DNA from: Aquimarina latercula DSM 2041
Lineage (GTDB): Bacteria; Bacteroidota; Bacteroidia; Flavobacteriales; Flavobacteriaceae
Assembly: GCF_000430645.1 (NCBI RefSeq)
Contig: NZ_AUMK01000011.1
Location: forward strand, 248,001 to 312,000
Direction of reading: 5' to 3'
Length of the DNA: 64,000 bases
Part shown: positions 42,855 through 51,302 of the stretch, piece after piece
How the letters are laid out: each line of letters starts with the position of its first letter
Numbering within the stretch: position 1 is the first letter of the stretch
Notes under the pieces: generated by a model
The model's input: the letters and a program-made list of their open reading frames with translations, nothing else
The model's database searches: none
Told to the model about the DNA's origin: nothing
Made by a program: the position numbers and the translations under genes

Positions 42855-43784
42855 TTATTTTAACAAGTTTTTAACGGTGCTTATTGCATGATTATAGTCA
42901 TTTGGTAGAGCAATAATAAGATTAAGGAATTCTTTAGTACTGCTTTCGTTTTGGAATAGTTTTTTTAATGTAAAGTAATCATGGCTGTAACTTTTAGTTC
43001 TGAGAAAATAAGCATTATTTACTGGATACTGATATCTATCTCGTAGGAATAAACCTTTATCCTTGGTTAAATCAAAGATTTCATTTTCGCAGATTTTATA
43101 TAAATCCTTGCCATCCTTATGAGAATTGATATGAGAATAAAACCGATTAATTATTTTCTTTATTTGTTCAATTGACTTGATGTGATGTTTAACTTTCTCG
43201 GTTTTTAGATTTCTGTAATTATTGGAGAAATCAAGTGATTCATAATTTGCAATGATATCACAGGTAGCTTCTTCAATTTCATAAGGGATCGTACTATTCT
43301 TCTTTATATACTTATGGGTCAATTCGTGAAAAGCGATAAAAGATATGCTCTCCATTGAGTAGGATAGTAATCTATCCGTTAATAGCGTTAACATTGTCCC
43401 AGCTGTTTTATATAACAACGTATGATATCCTAAAGCATCTAGTTCTTTCTTTTTCGTAGTAGCTTTTTCAGATGCATTCCCATAATATACATATTTAGGG
43501 AATTCTTTAGTTTCTTGAATTTTATCTGGTTTTGAAATATATAAATATTCAGTCATTTGATTACTTCGAGTAAAATTTCTGTAGAAATTTTTCGTAGTAA
43601 AATTCATTTTACTCTGAAAGAATGTTTGTATATCCCCAATTAATTGACGCTTTAATTCAATGTCATTACCAACTTTTGAATTTGGTATAACATTCTGGTA
43701 GGGCGCAATCATAGAAAACAAAGCAAGCTTGCTGCTTAACAGTACGAATTCTTTACGATTTATATGTGTTCTATTTATTTTCAA
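42855..43784 (-). CDS. putative HExxH peptidase of the RiPP locus
   Basis: A 309-residue protein. The N-terminus has R-K-E-F-V-L-L-S-S-K-L-A-L-F-S-M-I, a Tat-like or signal-anchor pattern. The catalytic site is AFHELTHKYI (H, E, H) followed after ~20 residues by EEATCD, a plausible third ligand. It is directly downstream of the SPASM maturase (16 bases). It could remove the leader or trim the modified peptide; no C39 ABC exporter is present in the window to do this. Confidence 0.6.
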   Translation of the reverse strand: MKINRTHINRKEFVLLSSKLALFSMIAPYQNVIPNSKVGNDIELKRQLIGDIQTFFQSKMNFTTKNFYRNFTRSNQMTEYLYISKPDKIQETKEFPKYVYYGNASEKATTKKKELDALGYHTLLYKTAGTMLTLLTDRLLSYSMESISFIAFHELTHKYIKKNSTIPYEIEEATCDIIANYESLDFSNNYRNLKTEKVKHHIKSIEQIKKIINRFYSHINSHKDGKDLYKICENEIFDLTKDKGLFLRDRYQYPVNNAYFLRTKSYSHDYFTLKKLFQNESSTKEFLNLIIALPNDYNHAISTVKNLLK

Positions 43785-43800
43785 TACTTTTTAATAACAA

Positions 43801-44817
43801 TTATTCCTTATATGGATCGTAAGTACAAGCTTCTTCAAAATAATACTTTTTTTCCTTTTTTAATGGAATTCTACCATCATTACAAACATATCTGAATTCA
43901 CAATCTTTGCAGGTGTCAATTTCATCTTTTGTAATGTCCCATAGTTCTTGAAATTCTAATTCTTCAACTATCTCTTTTAATGAGTTTTTAAAAATAGTAC
44001 CCATTGAATTATTCGCAAATGGAGACTGAAAAACTTCACCGTTAGGAGCTATATACGCTTTTTTATTATAATACAAGTTATGACTTTTTGCTTCTGAATA
44101 CGATATGATGTTTGGCTGAAAATGATTAAACCGAAATTCATTTAAACCAGTGAACTCTGGAAAATCTGTTTTTTCGTAGTAAACAAGCTTATTAGGATCT
44201 GAATTTTCACTAGAATTGTTCTCAGTTCCAAATACTATAATTTGACCGACAAGGGGATGTTTTAGTATTTCCTTAGAATCGTTGTTGTCAAATATGCTTT
44301 GATGTATTATTAAATTCAACCCTTTAAAAAAGGTACTCTCGAAAAATAGAGTTAACACCTTTTTAAAAGTGGAAGAATCAAAATCAATACTAAACCTTAA
44401 CTGAAGATATTTACATTTCGTTTCAACTACATTAGCTATAATATTTTCGGCATATTTTAGTATCGATTCTGATGGTTTTAGGGCAATAATAACATTAGAC
44501 AAAAGAGTAGGGTAATTAAAGCTGAAATCTATTTCAGGGAAATTCTCAAACCTTTGTTTACTTTCCATAAAGAAAATCAGATCGTTTTGAGTAAGAAGAT
44601 CAAAATATTCGCTTAGAGTTTCGTGATCTTGTGGATACTCATCATACAAGTTTGACACCTTTATTATTTCAGATGAAGTCAAAATCTCATAAAAGCTCAT
44701 AGGTATATGGAATAACTGTTCTCTTTGTAAATCATAAATAGCAGCTTTTGTAGCTCCAGGTACAAGAATACAATTGCTAAATAATTTAAAATAACTGTTG
44801 CGTTGAATCTGATTCAT
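43801..44817 (-). CDS. gwsS: SPASM-domain peptide maturase of a grasp-with-spasm system
   Basis: A 338-residue protein. The C-terminal ~80 residues hold a SPASM-type Cys cluster: C-K-D-C-E-F-R-Y-V-C-N-D-G (~302-314) and E-A-C-T-Y-D-P-Y at the end. No CxxxCxxC radical-SAM motif is present in the first 200 residues, as in the grasp-with-spasm family. Its function is to help modify the precursor peptide with the ATP-grasp enzyme. It touches the 61-residue gene (1-base overlap) upstream. Confidence 0.85.
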   Translation of the reverse strand: MNQIQRNSYFKLFSNCILVPGATKAAIYDLQREQLFHIPMSFYEILTSSEIIKVSNLYDEYPQDHETLSEYFDLLTQNDLIFFMESKQRFENFPEIDFSFNYPTLLSNVIIALKPSESILKYAENIIANVVETKCKYLQLRFSIDFDSSTFKKVLTLFFESTFFKGLNLIIHQSIFDNNDSKEILKHPLVGQIIVFGTENNSSENSDPNKLVYYEKTDFPEFTGLNEFRFNHFQPNIISYSEAKSHNLYYNKKAYIAPNGEVFQSPFANNSMGTIFKNSLKEIVEELEFQELWDITKDEIDTCKDCEFRYVCNDGRIPLKKEKKYYFEEACTYDPYKE

Positions 44818-45002
44818 TAAAAGATATTTTTATAGAATGAAAAACATACCATTTTATTGGTTTTGAATACTGAATTTTTGAAAGTTTTTATGACTACTTT
44901 GTCGTTTAGGTTTACACTCTCAATTTTATGAAGGATCACAGGAACCTCTTTGGATAATTTATTTTTTTTGATATAATCAGATATTTTTTCTTCGTGATTC
45001 AT
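44817..45002 (-). CDS. small protein between the two maturases
   Basis: A 61-residue basic protein (MNHEEKISDYIKK...), flanked by a 4-base overlap with gwsG and a 1-base overlap with gwsS. No TM or signal peptide is seen. This tight coupling suggests a stoichiometric helper, e.g. a peptide-binding subunit. It is too short for a confident family match. Confidence 0.55.
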   Translation of the reverse strand: MNHEEKISDYIKKNKLSKEVPVILHKIESVNLNDKVVIKTFKNSVFKTNKMVCFSFYKNIF

Positions 45003-45979
45003 ATGTGCTTATCTTTAGAAATGAGGAATTCAGCTATTTTTTTCTCTATTTGAAAATTGCAGGGAATTGATGTCATTCCGAATTGACCTATGGGGTTAAT
45101 TTCTAAAAAATAGTATTTCCCGTTTTTTGATTTTATAATATCTATAGATCCAGTATTGAAGTCAAATTTCTCCATTAACCTTATTAGTTTCTTTTCTAGT
45201 TCTTTGGGTAAACTATACGGAACCGTTCTATTTGGTTTAGAAAAATTATATCGCCTGAAATCTAATTCTGTTTTGTTATCAAATTGAGAAAAAATAGCCA
45301 TGCTATAAAATGTGCCATCCAAATAGAATGATCTGATCTCATACTCTTTTTCTATTTTCTCCTGAAACAAAGAGACAAAGAATGTTTCTTCCAGATTCTC
45401 TAAATCACTCTCGGTAATTTCATCCGTATAAGGAATATGTGTTTTATTGTTATATTTTATTTTGTGGGCATTTCCGAGACTTTTAGTAATGAGTTTAACT
45501 CCTGACTTCAGTATATCTCTTAACTTCTTTTTATTATTTAATAAGAAGGTATCCGGGATTGTTATATCTAATGACTTGGCAGCTGATAAATAGAGAAACT
45601 TATCTTCTATTATATGGCTTTTTGGTTTTGATAGCCAATATGAATTTTGGAACAAAGAAAACAAAGCCAGTGATAGATGTTTGTTTTCATCTAATAGATA
45701 ATTATTAAGCGTTTTATGAAAATCAGTATCATCCTTAATTTTTACAAAAGGCATTGGTTTACCTAGATTCCCCCACCTTCTATACCATACAACATTAACA
45801 TCAGAAATATCGCAGTGTAAACCTGTTAAAAAGTTACTGGATTCTGATATCTCCAAATAAAACTGGTTTAGGTCAAAATTATCTCCATTAAACCTTATAT
45901 ATTCAGCACTGTTATATTCCAACCAGTCAATCACGCTATTGGTGGATTCTTCTTGCTCTTTGGATAAAATTAATATCAT
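44999..45979 (-). CDS. gwsG: ATP-grasp peptide maturase of a grasp-with-spasm system
   Basis: A 326-residue ATP-grasp ligase. The typical N-terminal W-Y-R-R-W-G block (~66-71) is followed by a K-S-L-G region (~166-170), a central E-x-E-x-R-S-F segment (KEYEIRSFYLDG), and the C-terminal metal/ATP site SIDIIKSKNGKYYFLEINPIGQFG. The family condenses Asp/Glu side chains with Ser/Thr/Lys side chains (graspetide type). The precursor genes lie directly upstream on the same strand. Confidence 0.88.
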   Translation of the reverse strand: MILILSKEQEESTNSVIDWLEYNSAEYIRFNGDNFDLNQFYLEISESSNFLTGLHCDISDVNVVWYRRWGNLGKPMPFVKIKDDTDFHKTLNNYLLDENKHLSLALFSLFQNSYWLSKPKSHIIEDKFLYLSAAKSLDITIPDTFLLNNKKKLRDILKSGVKLITKSLGNAHKIKYNNKTHIPYTDEITESDLENLEETFFVSLFQEKIEKEYEIRSFYLDGTFYSMAIFSQFDNKTELDFRRYNFSKPNRTVPYSLPKELEKKLIRLMEKFDFNTGSIDIIKSKNGKYYFLEINPIGQFGMTSIPCNFQIEKKIAEFLISKDKHI

Positions 45980-46052
45980 ATGAATGAGAAATAAACCTAA
46001 ATCTTTTTCAAAATTTAGGTTTATAGTTTTAAATTAATTTAGTAATTAATCC

Positions 46053-46223
46053 TTATGCAATAATTGAAGTTGAATCCTCTGGATCATCCTCCCAATCTTC
46101 GCAACCTGTTTTTTCTCCACAACAGGTTCCGAAACAAGTTCCAACTCCCCCAAAAATGTGGTTGGTTTTTTTAAGTTGAAATTCTTTGAAATTTTCAAGC
46201 TTTAATTTTTGTAGTTTTTTCAT
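46053..46223 (-). CDS. RiPP precursor peptide 2
   Basis: A 56-residue precursor. The leader MKKLQKLKLENFKEFQLKK ends in IFGG. The core VGTCFGTCCGEKTGCEDWED plus an acidic end is rich in Cys, Thr, Asp and Glu, the residues that ATP-grasp and SPASM enzymes act on. I chose the start at 46223 because the longer frame adds 40 residues of unlikely sequence. It lies 74 bases upstream of gwsG. Confidence 0.8.
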   Translation of the reverse strand: MKKLQKLKLENFKEFQLKKTNHIFGGVGTCFGTCCGEKTGCEDWEDDPEDSTSIIA

Positions 46224-46248
46224 TTGATTTGTTTTAATAATGATATGA

Positions 46249-46425
46249 TTAACATTCCGCTGGTTCGCAATGTTGCTCATCGATTTCGGTGTCTTCGTTT
46301 TCTCCTTCACCGCAGTTGGTAATGATAACGCAATGCGTTCCACCTCCCATAATGAACCTACCTTGTCTTGTGTCTAATGCGAACCTAGATTCTTTGAATT
46401 CGCTCAATGATTTGATTTTTTTCAT
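46249..46425 (-). CDS. RiPP precursor peptide 1
   Basis: A 58-residue precursor. The leader (MKKIKSLSEFKESRF...) ends in IMGGG. The core (THCVIITNCGEGENEDTEID and EQHCEPAEC) has four Cys, several Thr and many acidic residues. It shares the leader style with the second precursor (K-K-I/L start, GG end). It is the first gene of the RiPP operon; two ACGTAT boxes lie 156-194 bases upstream. Confidence 0.8.
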   Translation of the reverse strand: MKKIKSLSEFKESRFALDTRQGRFIMGGGTHCVIITNCGEGENEDTEIDEQHCEPAEC

Positions 46426-46530
46426 AAAATTCACTGTTTAATTTAGCCTACTCTTTTTTTAGGTTTTTCGGCTTACACCTATTTTAATGTAAAGATTGTT
46501 GTACAATTAATTTAATATTACACTAAAGAT

Positions 46531-46653
46531 ATTAGGGGAAATAAAAGTAGATTAAAGATTGTAAAATTGAACAAAAAACAACGTATTTACATACGTAAAA
46601 AGACGTATTTTATATACGTGCTTTCTGTTTTTTAATTGATATTCAATTGTTTG
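46531..46653. repeat. copy 1 of a ~120-bp intergenic repeat
   Basis: The segment from ATTAGGGGAAATAAA through the two ACGTAT boxes to TTTTTTAATTGATA aligns over its whole length with 48180..48302. I judge identity at around 80% by eye, with the boxes best conserved. It is probably a duplicated regulatory region. Confidence 0.6.
46581..46619. promoter_or_regulatory. tandem ACGTAT-spacer-ATACGT boxes upstream of RiPP precursors
   Basis: ACGTATTTACATACGT (46581..46596) and ACGTATTTTATATACGT (46603..46619) begin 22 bp apart, about two helical turns. The same pair recurs at 48230..48268. This suggests a dimer-binding activator or repressor site for the RiPP operon. The rest of the 46435..46893 gap holds no gene that I can support. 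Confidence 0.65.
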
Positions 46654-46893
46654 TGGTTTTCGAGTGTTGTGTTTTTTTATTTTTTGGTTAATACATTAAA
46701 TTACCATTTGTTTTATTCTAGATCACCTATTTTGTGTAGCAAAGGTCTTTTCTTATGATGAAAAGGAGTACTTGAAAATGACTTTATTATTTATAACCCC
46801 AAATAATATAATACCTCTCAGTATTCCATTATATCAAGCACTCCATAATTACTAATACAAATTCAACACAACAACTTTTGCGTATTTTATATA

Positions 46894-47388
46894 TTATTTC
46901 GTTTTTCGGGAATTTTTAGGATCAATTTGGTCAAGTAATTCCATAAGCAATAACCGTTTGGTCCTTGAATTTCTCTTGCTTACTTTATTGTCTTTTAGAA
47001 ACTGAAGGATCACATATTTTAGATGCGTATTTTTAAATGTGTCCTCTATATTTCGATTGGTTAATGGTTTTAATTTATGCTCGTTTGGCAAGGTGTAATA
47101 GATGGTTTTTCCTGTAATATAAGTGGGTAACGTGGATTTAAACTCATATACTTTTAAATAATTGCAATCATCCATCAAATAACAATATCCCTGATTACCC
47201 ACTGGGAGTATGGCATTTTTTAGGAATAATTTTTCTTGGGTCATTTTTATACAGTTAAATTGAATAGGAGATGTTTGTTCATTCAATAGAATTTCTATTT
47301 GATGCAAAATATCGAAGACTTCTATCTTGGTCATCCCGTCAAATTGTTGGAGTACTTTTTGTATCATGTGATCTTGATGAGTTAGCAT
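46894..47388 (-). CDS. hypothetical protein
   Basis: A 164-residue soluble basic protein with a helical N-terminus (~10-35), a beta middle and a basic helical end (KRNSRTKRLLLMELLDQID). No family is recognised. It stands alone between the RiPP promoter region and a long inverted repeat. It may be a DNA-binding or regulatory protein. Confidence 0.55.
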   Translation of the reverse strand: MLTHQDHMIQKVLQQFDGMTKIEVFDILHQIEILLNEQTSPIQFNCIKMTQEKLFLKNAILPVGNQGYCYLMDDCNYLKVYEFKSTLPTYITGKTIYYTLPNEHKLKPLTNRNIEDTFKNTHLKYVILQFLKDNKVSKRNSRTKRLLLMELLDQIDPKNSRKTK

Positions 47389-47416
47389 ATTTATTTATTT
47401 TTGTAAAATTCATAAA

Positions 47417-47487
47417 AGATATCCGGGTACTTTAGAGTAGTGTACATGGGGGGATGCAAAATAATCACATATAAGTACCCGATATCT
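47417..47487. repeat. long inverted repeat (stem of ~15 bp, 40-bp loop)
   Basis: AGATATCCGGGTACTT (47417..47432) pairs with AAGTACCCGATATCT (47473..47487), with one unpaired C. The stem-loop lies in the short gap between two - strand genes. It could act as a terminator, an RNA control element or the relic of a small mobile element. Confidence 0.55.
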
Positions 47488-47505
47488 CTGGTTGGGGTAT
47501 CAACA

Positions 47506-48060
47506 CTAATTATTTTTTTTGGGATTTCTTTTTCTTCTGTTTTCCCAATACTCGTTTAGATTCCATTTTCTAACAGCACTCATTATTTTATTAACGGTAA
47601 CTCTAATAAAAGCCACTTGATTCATTTGTTTATCAACCGATACATTAGGATTTATTTTTTCTAATACTTCTTCTATGGCTTCTATACGCGCATTATTATT
47701 AAACATCTCTGCTACTTTTTTCTGAACAATTAGTTTTGCTTCTGCATCAAGTTTGTTGTATTTAGGATGTTCATTCATTATAGTAAGTAATTTCTCTAAA
47801 GTTAGATTCGTTGTATATCTATTTTGATGATAAGTTTTAGTCATTAATACTAGTCTTCTTGCCTTATGGATGACACGAATAGCATAATCTGTTGTTGTTC
47901 CTTTTTCATAGAGTTGATTAGCCCATTTATAAATCAATACTTCATAACACTCTTCACTTGCAACTCTTCTCATAAAATCGTCCATTTCTATTTGCATCGA
48001 AGTAATAATGACAAGAAGAAATTTATTACGTTTGTTATTCAATTCTATATTGTTGTTCAT
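47506..48060 (-). CDS. alpha-helical hypothetical protein (paralogue A)
   Basis: A 184-residue, all-helical protein with a central W and basic C-terminus. It aligns along its length with the product of 50117..50686. Shared features are N-K-F-L-x-x-I...Y-E-x-x-I-x-x-W-x-x-x-L-x-x-x-G-x-T near residues 10-60 and a similar I-x-R-V-x-x-I-M end. ACGTAT boxes lie 170-208 bases upstream, as for the RiPP operon. The function is unknown. Confidence 0.6.
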   Translation of the reverse strand: MNNNIELNNKRNKFLLVIITSMQIEMDDFMRRVASEECYEVLIYKWANQLYEKGTTTDYAIRVIHKARRLVLMTKTYHQNRYTTNLTLEKLLTIMNEHPKYNKLDAEAKLIVQKKVAEMFNNNARIEAIEEVLEKINPNVSVDKQMNQVAFIRVTVNKIMSAVRKWNLNEYWENRRKRNPKKNN

Positions 48061-48179
48061 GGTATTTTCTATGTACTAATCATTAGGTTCAGATCTGTTA
48101 AATTCCAGTGGAAAAAAACTAAATAATTCTTGAATTTTATCGTTTCCAGAATCAATTGTATTGCTGTTTTAACAAAAAT

Positions 48180-48302
48180 GTTAGGGGAATAAAACTAAAT
48201 TAAAGATTACAAAATTGAGAGAAATAATGACGTATTTGCATACGTATAAAGGCGTATTTTATATACGTAATTTATGTTTTTTAATTGATAATCAGTTGGT
48301 TG
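48180..48302. repeat. copy 2 of a ~120-bp intergenic repeat
   Basis: This copy matches 46531..46653. Its far end overlaps the last codons of the LuxR-type gene (stop at 48292). A duplication that carried a regulatory region, rather than chance, best explains the length. Confidence 0.6.
48230..48268. promoter_or_regulatory. tandem ACGTAT-spacer-ATACGT boxes upstream of paralogue A
   Basis: ACGTATTTGCATACGT (48230..48245) and GCGTATTTTATATACGT (48252..48268) again start 22 bp apart, upstream of the 47506..48060 gene. The spacing and sequence match the pair upstream of the RiPP precursors. Confidence 0.65.
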
Positions 48303-49254
48303 AGTGTTTTTGTTTTTTATTTTCAACGTTTAGCCTATTGTCATTTTTGTTATCAAACTTTCTAAGAAATTCTGCTTTGTTTTTCGTCCCTGTCTTTTTG
48401 AATATATTCGAGGCGTGTTTGGAGGCTGTTCTTTCAGCAATAAAGAAATTTTCTCCTATTATTTTATAAGATTTGTTGTCTAAAATGGATAGTGCTATCT
48501 CAAGTTCGCGTGGAGTTAAATCATAAAACATAAGTGTTGATTCAACAAGCTTATTTTCATCCCGTTTTTTGACGGTGGATAAGTCTACTATTTTATGTTT
48601 ATTTTCTAAAAAATAAAGATATCTATCAATTTCCATTGTCGTAATGGCGTAAAAAGAAATGTTCATAATTGTGAAAGTAATCCATTGATAGTCCCCAATA
48701 ACAGTCAATAAGGGAAGAAGTACAACGGCACTAACACTGATAATTGAAAGATTGCTGCGTCTAACTATAAATTTATTTATTTCATTCGATAGCATAACCT
48801 TATGATAAAACGCCCATAGAAAGTAGCACCCAATTATAGCAATCGGTAAAGTGAAGCTTAGCCTTGCAATAAATAGGGAGTTTGTAAGAAAATAGGGTAG
48901 CAGAAATAGTATAAAAAAACAAGAGGCAAGTAAAATAATGATATTACGAATGGAGAAGTAGAATTGAATGATAACTATGTCATATTCCTTATACAAATAG
49001 TATATGATAAATATACATAGACCGATAGCTACACTATAGGTTACAATGTATTGTATTATAAACGTTTCTGGAAAATTATTTAGAGGTAAAAATCCTCCTG
49101 TAGCATTATAAAGTATGAATAAAACACCTAAAAGAACGTATCGTTTTCGGTTAAAGGACTTTAATTTGTAGGATCTGCTAACTACAAATAAAACGATAAA
49201 AAAATCTATTAACAAATAGAAAAATGTAGTCCAATGTATCGAAGTTCCAAACAT
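48292..49254 (-). CDS. membrane-bound LuxR-type transcriptional regulator
   Basis: A 320-residue protein with about seven membrane helices in the first ~215 residues and a C-terminal LuxR-type helix-turn-helix (~248-305). The HTH is recognised by LTPRELEIALSILDNKSYK, followed by AERTASKHASNIFKKTGTKN. A membrane sensor fused directly to a DNA-binding domain suggests one-component sensing. It is the obvious candidate to bind the ACGTAT boxes nearby, but no proof is visible. Confidence 0.8.
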   Translation of the reverse strand: MFGTSIHWTTFFYLLIDFFIVLFVVSRSYKLKSFNRKRYVLLGVLFILYNATGGFLPLNNFPETFIIQYIVTYSVAIGLCIFIIYYLYKEYDIVIIQFYFSIRNIIILLASCFFILFLLPYFLTNSLFIARLSFTLPIAIIGCYFLWAFYHKVMLSNEINKFIVRRSNLSIISVSAVVLLPLLTVIGDYQWITFTIMNISFYAITTMEIDRYLYFLENKHKIVDLSTVKKRDENKLVESTLMFYDLTPRELEIALSILDNKSYKIIGENFFIAERTASKHASNIFKKTGTKNKAEFLRKFDNKNDNRLNVENKKQKHSTN

Positions 49255-49264
49255 GTAATAAGGG

Positions 49265-49753
49265 TTAAGTTAAGGATTCGAACCTATTTTTTTCTATATT
49301 TTTATGGACGTTTTTCCAACCGAAGATTGTACCATTCATAACAATATAAACGCCTTTATTTAAAAAATTTAATGATGAGAATGCGAACCCTAAATTAAAA
49401 GGGGCATCGGTATATAGATTATTTCCTAGAACAAACGAGCCGACCAGAACAATAGTTTTGTTTATGTTTAGCTCTCCCAAATATTTGGCAGTTTTATCCA
49501 TAGTAAATGTTCCGTGAGTGATTAAAATTTTATCCTGTTCAGAGCGCATTACTTTTTTCGAAATAAGTTCTCTATCATTTGCATCTATTAAACGGCTATC
49601 CTTGTCAAATACCTGATCAATATGGTATTTGAAAGATACATTGGCATTTTCTAAAAAAGAAGCGATATTCACTTGAGAATTATCTGCTTTTTCTTCATTT
49701 CGATTAAGATCTCGTCCACCTATGGTACCCCCAGTTGTAATTATATGTATCAT
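49265..49753 (-). CDS. single-domain asparaginase-like protein
   Basis: A 162-residue protein with the asparaginase N-terminal signature ITTGGTIGG (~5-13, nucleophile Thr) and the second active-site block ITHGTFTM (~78-85). It is about half the length of L-asparaginase and lacks the C-terminal domain. Stand-alone asparaginase domains exist in Bacteroidota. It may still bind an amide substrate. It lies 10 bases upstream of the LuxR-type gene on the same strand. Confidence 0.75.
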   Translation of the reverse strand: MIHIITTGGTIGGRDLNRNEEKADNSQVNIASFLENANVSFKYHIDQVFDKDSRLIDANDRELISKKVMRSEQDKILITHGTFTMDKTAKYLGELNINKTIVLVGSFVLGNNLYTDAPFNLGFAFSSLNFLNKGVYIVMNGTIFGWKNVHKNIEKNRFESLT

Positions 49754-49774
49754 TCTACGATTTTATTATTTTAT

Positions 49775-50104
49775 TCAATTCTTATCTTCAGGATTCAATA
49801 GGTTTAACAATACGTTTTCGCAAGCACTATCAATTTCATTACTATTTTTAAAGATTTTGATTATTAATGGTGAGCTTTTTACAAGTAAGTATAATGTTAC
49901 TAGAAATAACAGAATGAAATACACAATAAACCCATACATAATATACAGAACTATGCTCACATATGGAATTTCAATGATAGTATCATAAAAAGTGTCAAAT
50001 AGGAATTTGGATATTCCTAAAAATAGTAATGGTATGAATATCCCTATAAGAAAGTCTTCTAATAATAGATTGATCATTAATCGCGATAGTGAATGTTTTT
50101 TCAT
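49775..50104 (-). CDS. small two-span membrane protein
   Basis: A 109-residue protein with two membrane helices (~15-35 and ~50-72) and a polar tail. No family is recognised. It lies 12 bases from the paralogue B gene and 21 bases from the asparaginase-like gene, so the set is probably one operon. Confidence 0.55.
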   Translation of the reverse strand: MKKHSLSRLMINLLLEDFLIGIFIPLLFLGISKFLFDTFYDTIIEIPYVSIVLYIMYGFIVYFILLFLVTLYLLVKSSPLIIKIFKNSNEIDSACENVLLNLLNPEDKN

Positions 50105-50116
50105 GTTTATTTAAAA

Positions 50117-50686
50117 CTAGTCCCAGTTGGAATGCGCAATGGAGCGCTTGAAAAGGGTGCTATTATTCAAAGTTTTATAATTCATAATTTTATCTACTCT
50201 AGAAATAATCGCAAGGTCATTTATATTTCGAACATTATTAGCTTGTCCAGTTCTGTCTGGCATAGTATTTTGTATCACTTTAAGAATTATATTGACCACA
50301 TCGTTTGGAGTGTATAAATCTGTTTTAACAAAAGCATCAATTCTATTTTGTATTGAGTGTTTTTCATCCGTATTTAAAGAACTATATATAGGATTAACTT
50401 GAAGTAAATCCATTACTTTTTGATGATTCTTAATGAGAACTAAATTTTGAGGATTAGGTTTTGGCTCTTTCGAATTGCATAAAACTAAGCTGATTCTTTC
50501 GTTAACAATTTTTATTGCCTCTTCAGAAGTTTTACCTTCATTAAAAAGATTTGTTGACCATTGATTTATGGTAATTTCATAATTTTCTCTCTTGTCTAAG
50601 TTTTGCTTAAACTCTTTTTCTGTAATTCTAAGTGATTTGACAATTAATGCGAGGAATTTGTTTTTCTCCAGTTCGGATTTTTTCAT
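50117..50686 (-). CDS. alpha-helical hypothetical protein (paralogue B)
   Basis: A 189-residue helical protein related over its length to the 47506..48060 product, as shown by the N-terminal N-K-F-L-A-L-I...Y-E-I-T-I-N-Q-W segment and the later I-S-R-V-D-K-I-M. The function is unknown. Two copies flanking the LuxR-type gene suggest a functional link. Confidence 0.6.
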   Translation of the reverse strand: MKKSELEKNKFLALIVKSLRITEKEFKQNLDKRENYEITINQWSTNLFNEGKTSEEAIKIVNERISLVLCNSKEPKPNPQNLVLIKNHQKVMDLLQVNPIYSSLNTDEKHSIQNRIDAFVKTDLYTPNDVVNIILKVIQNTMPDRTGQANNVRNINDLAIISRVDKIMNYKTLNNSTLFKRSIAHSNWD

Positions 50687-50736
50687 AATCTGTTCTTTTG
50701 TGATTTAATAACCTTTGTTAAATACCATCAAATATT

Positions 50737-50955
50737 TCATTTGTTATCGTAATAGGTTTCTATAATATCTAAGATTATATCATCAATGTCATTAACCTCC
50801 TTAGTTGTTAGTTTTCTAGGATTTTTATTCTTAAAAAATTTAGAAATTGCTCCTCTGGAGGAATAAATTTCTCTCTCCCAAGCTGTTATTTTCAACAACT
50901 CTTTATATTTGGTTAAAAATTGCTCTACTCTTGTTCTTTTGCTTCTTCTTTTCAT
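50737..50955 (-). CDS. small basic hypothetical protein
   Basis: A 72-residue protein with a strongly basic start (MKRRSKRTR) and mostly helical content. It resembles a small DNA-binding or regulatory protein, without a known family. It diverges from the XRE-type gene at 51303. A half ACGTAT site (ACGTATGTGTAT) lies ~40 bases upstream. Confidence 0.55.
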   Translation of the reverse strand: MKRRSKRTRVEQFLTKYKELLKITAWEREIYSSRGAISKFFKNKNPRKLTTKEVNDIDDIILDIIETYYDNK

Positions 50956-51229
50956 AAATTAGTATAAATATGTCAAACCATCTAAACTATATGACGTATG
51001 TGTATTTTAAAAGCGAAACCGAAGTGGGGTTGTTTCTCTTTTGTAAGGTAAATATGATATTTAGAAAACGAAAAATCTAAAAAATATCAACTGCACCAAG
51101 CATATTAGGGGGTATGCCAATTAAAGGCACTTATATTATTTAAGTATTTCTTCTAAATAAACAATGTTATTTACTTGACTAATTTATAAAGTAGTTAATA
51201 GGGTTTTTAACTATCTAATAAAAAATTCA

Positions 51230-51264
51230 TATTTTTGTAAATAATAGATTGCTAAAATAGCAAT
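51230..51264 (+). promoter_or_regulatory. promoter -7 element and operator-like inverted repeat before the XRE gene
   Basis: TATTTTTG (51230..51237) fits the Bacteroidota -7 box TAnnTTTG. Downstream, ATTGCTA-AAA-TAGCAAT (51248..51264) is a perfect 7-bp inverted repeat. An XRE start codon follows at 51303. This is the standard layout of an autoregulated repressor. Confidence 0.6.
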
Positions 51265-51302
51265 AAATAATTAACAGTGCAAATGATGATTAACAATTAA
51301 TT

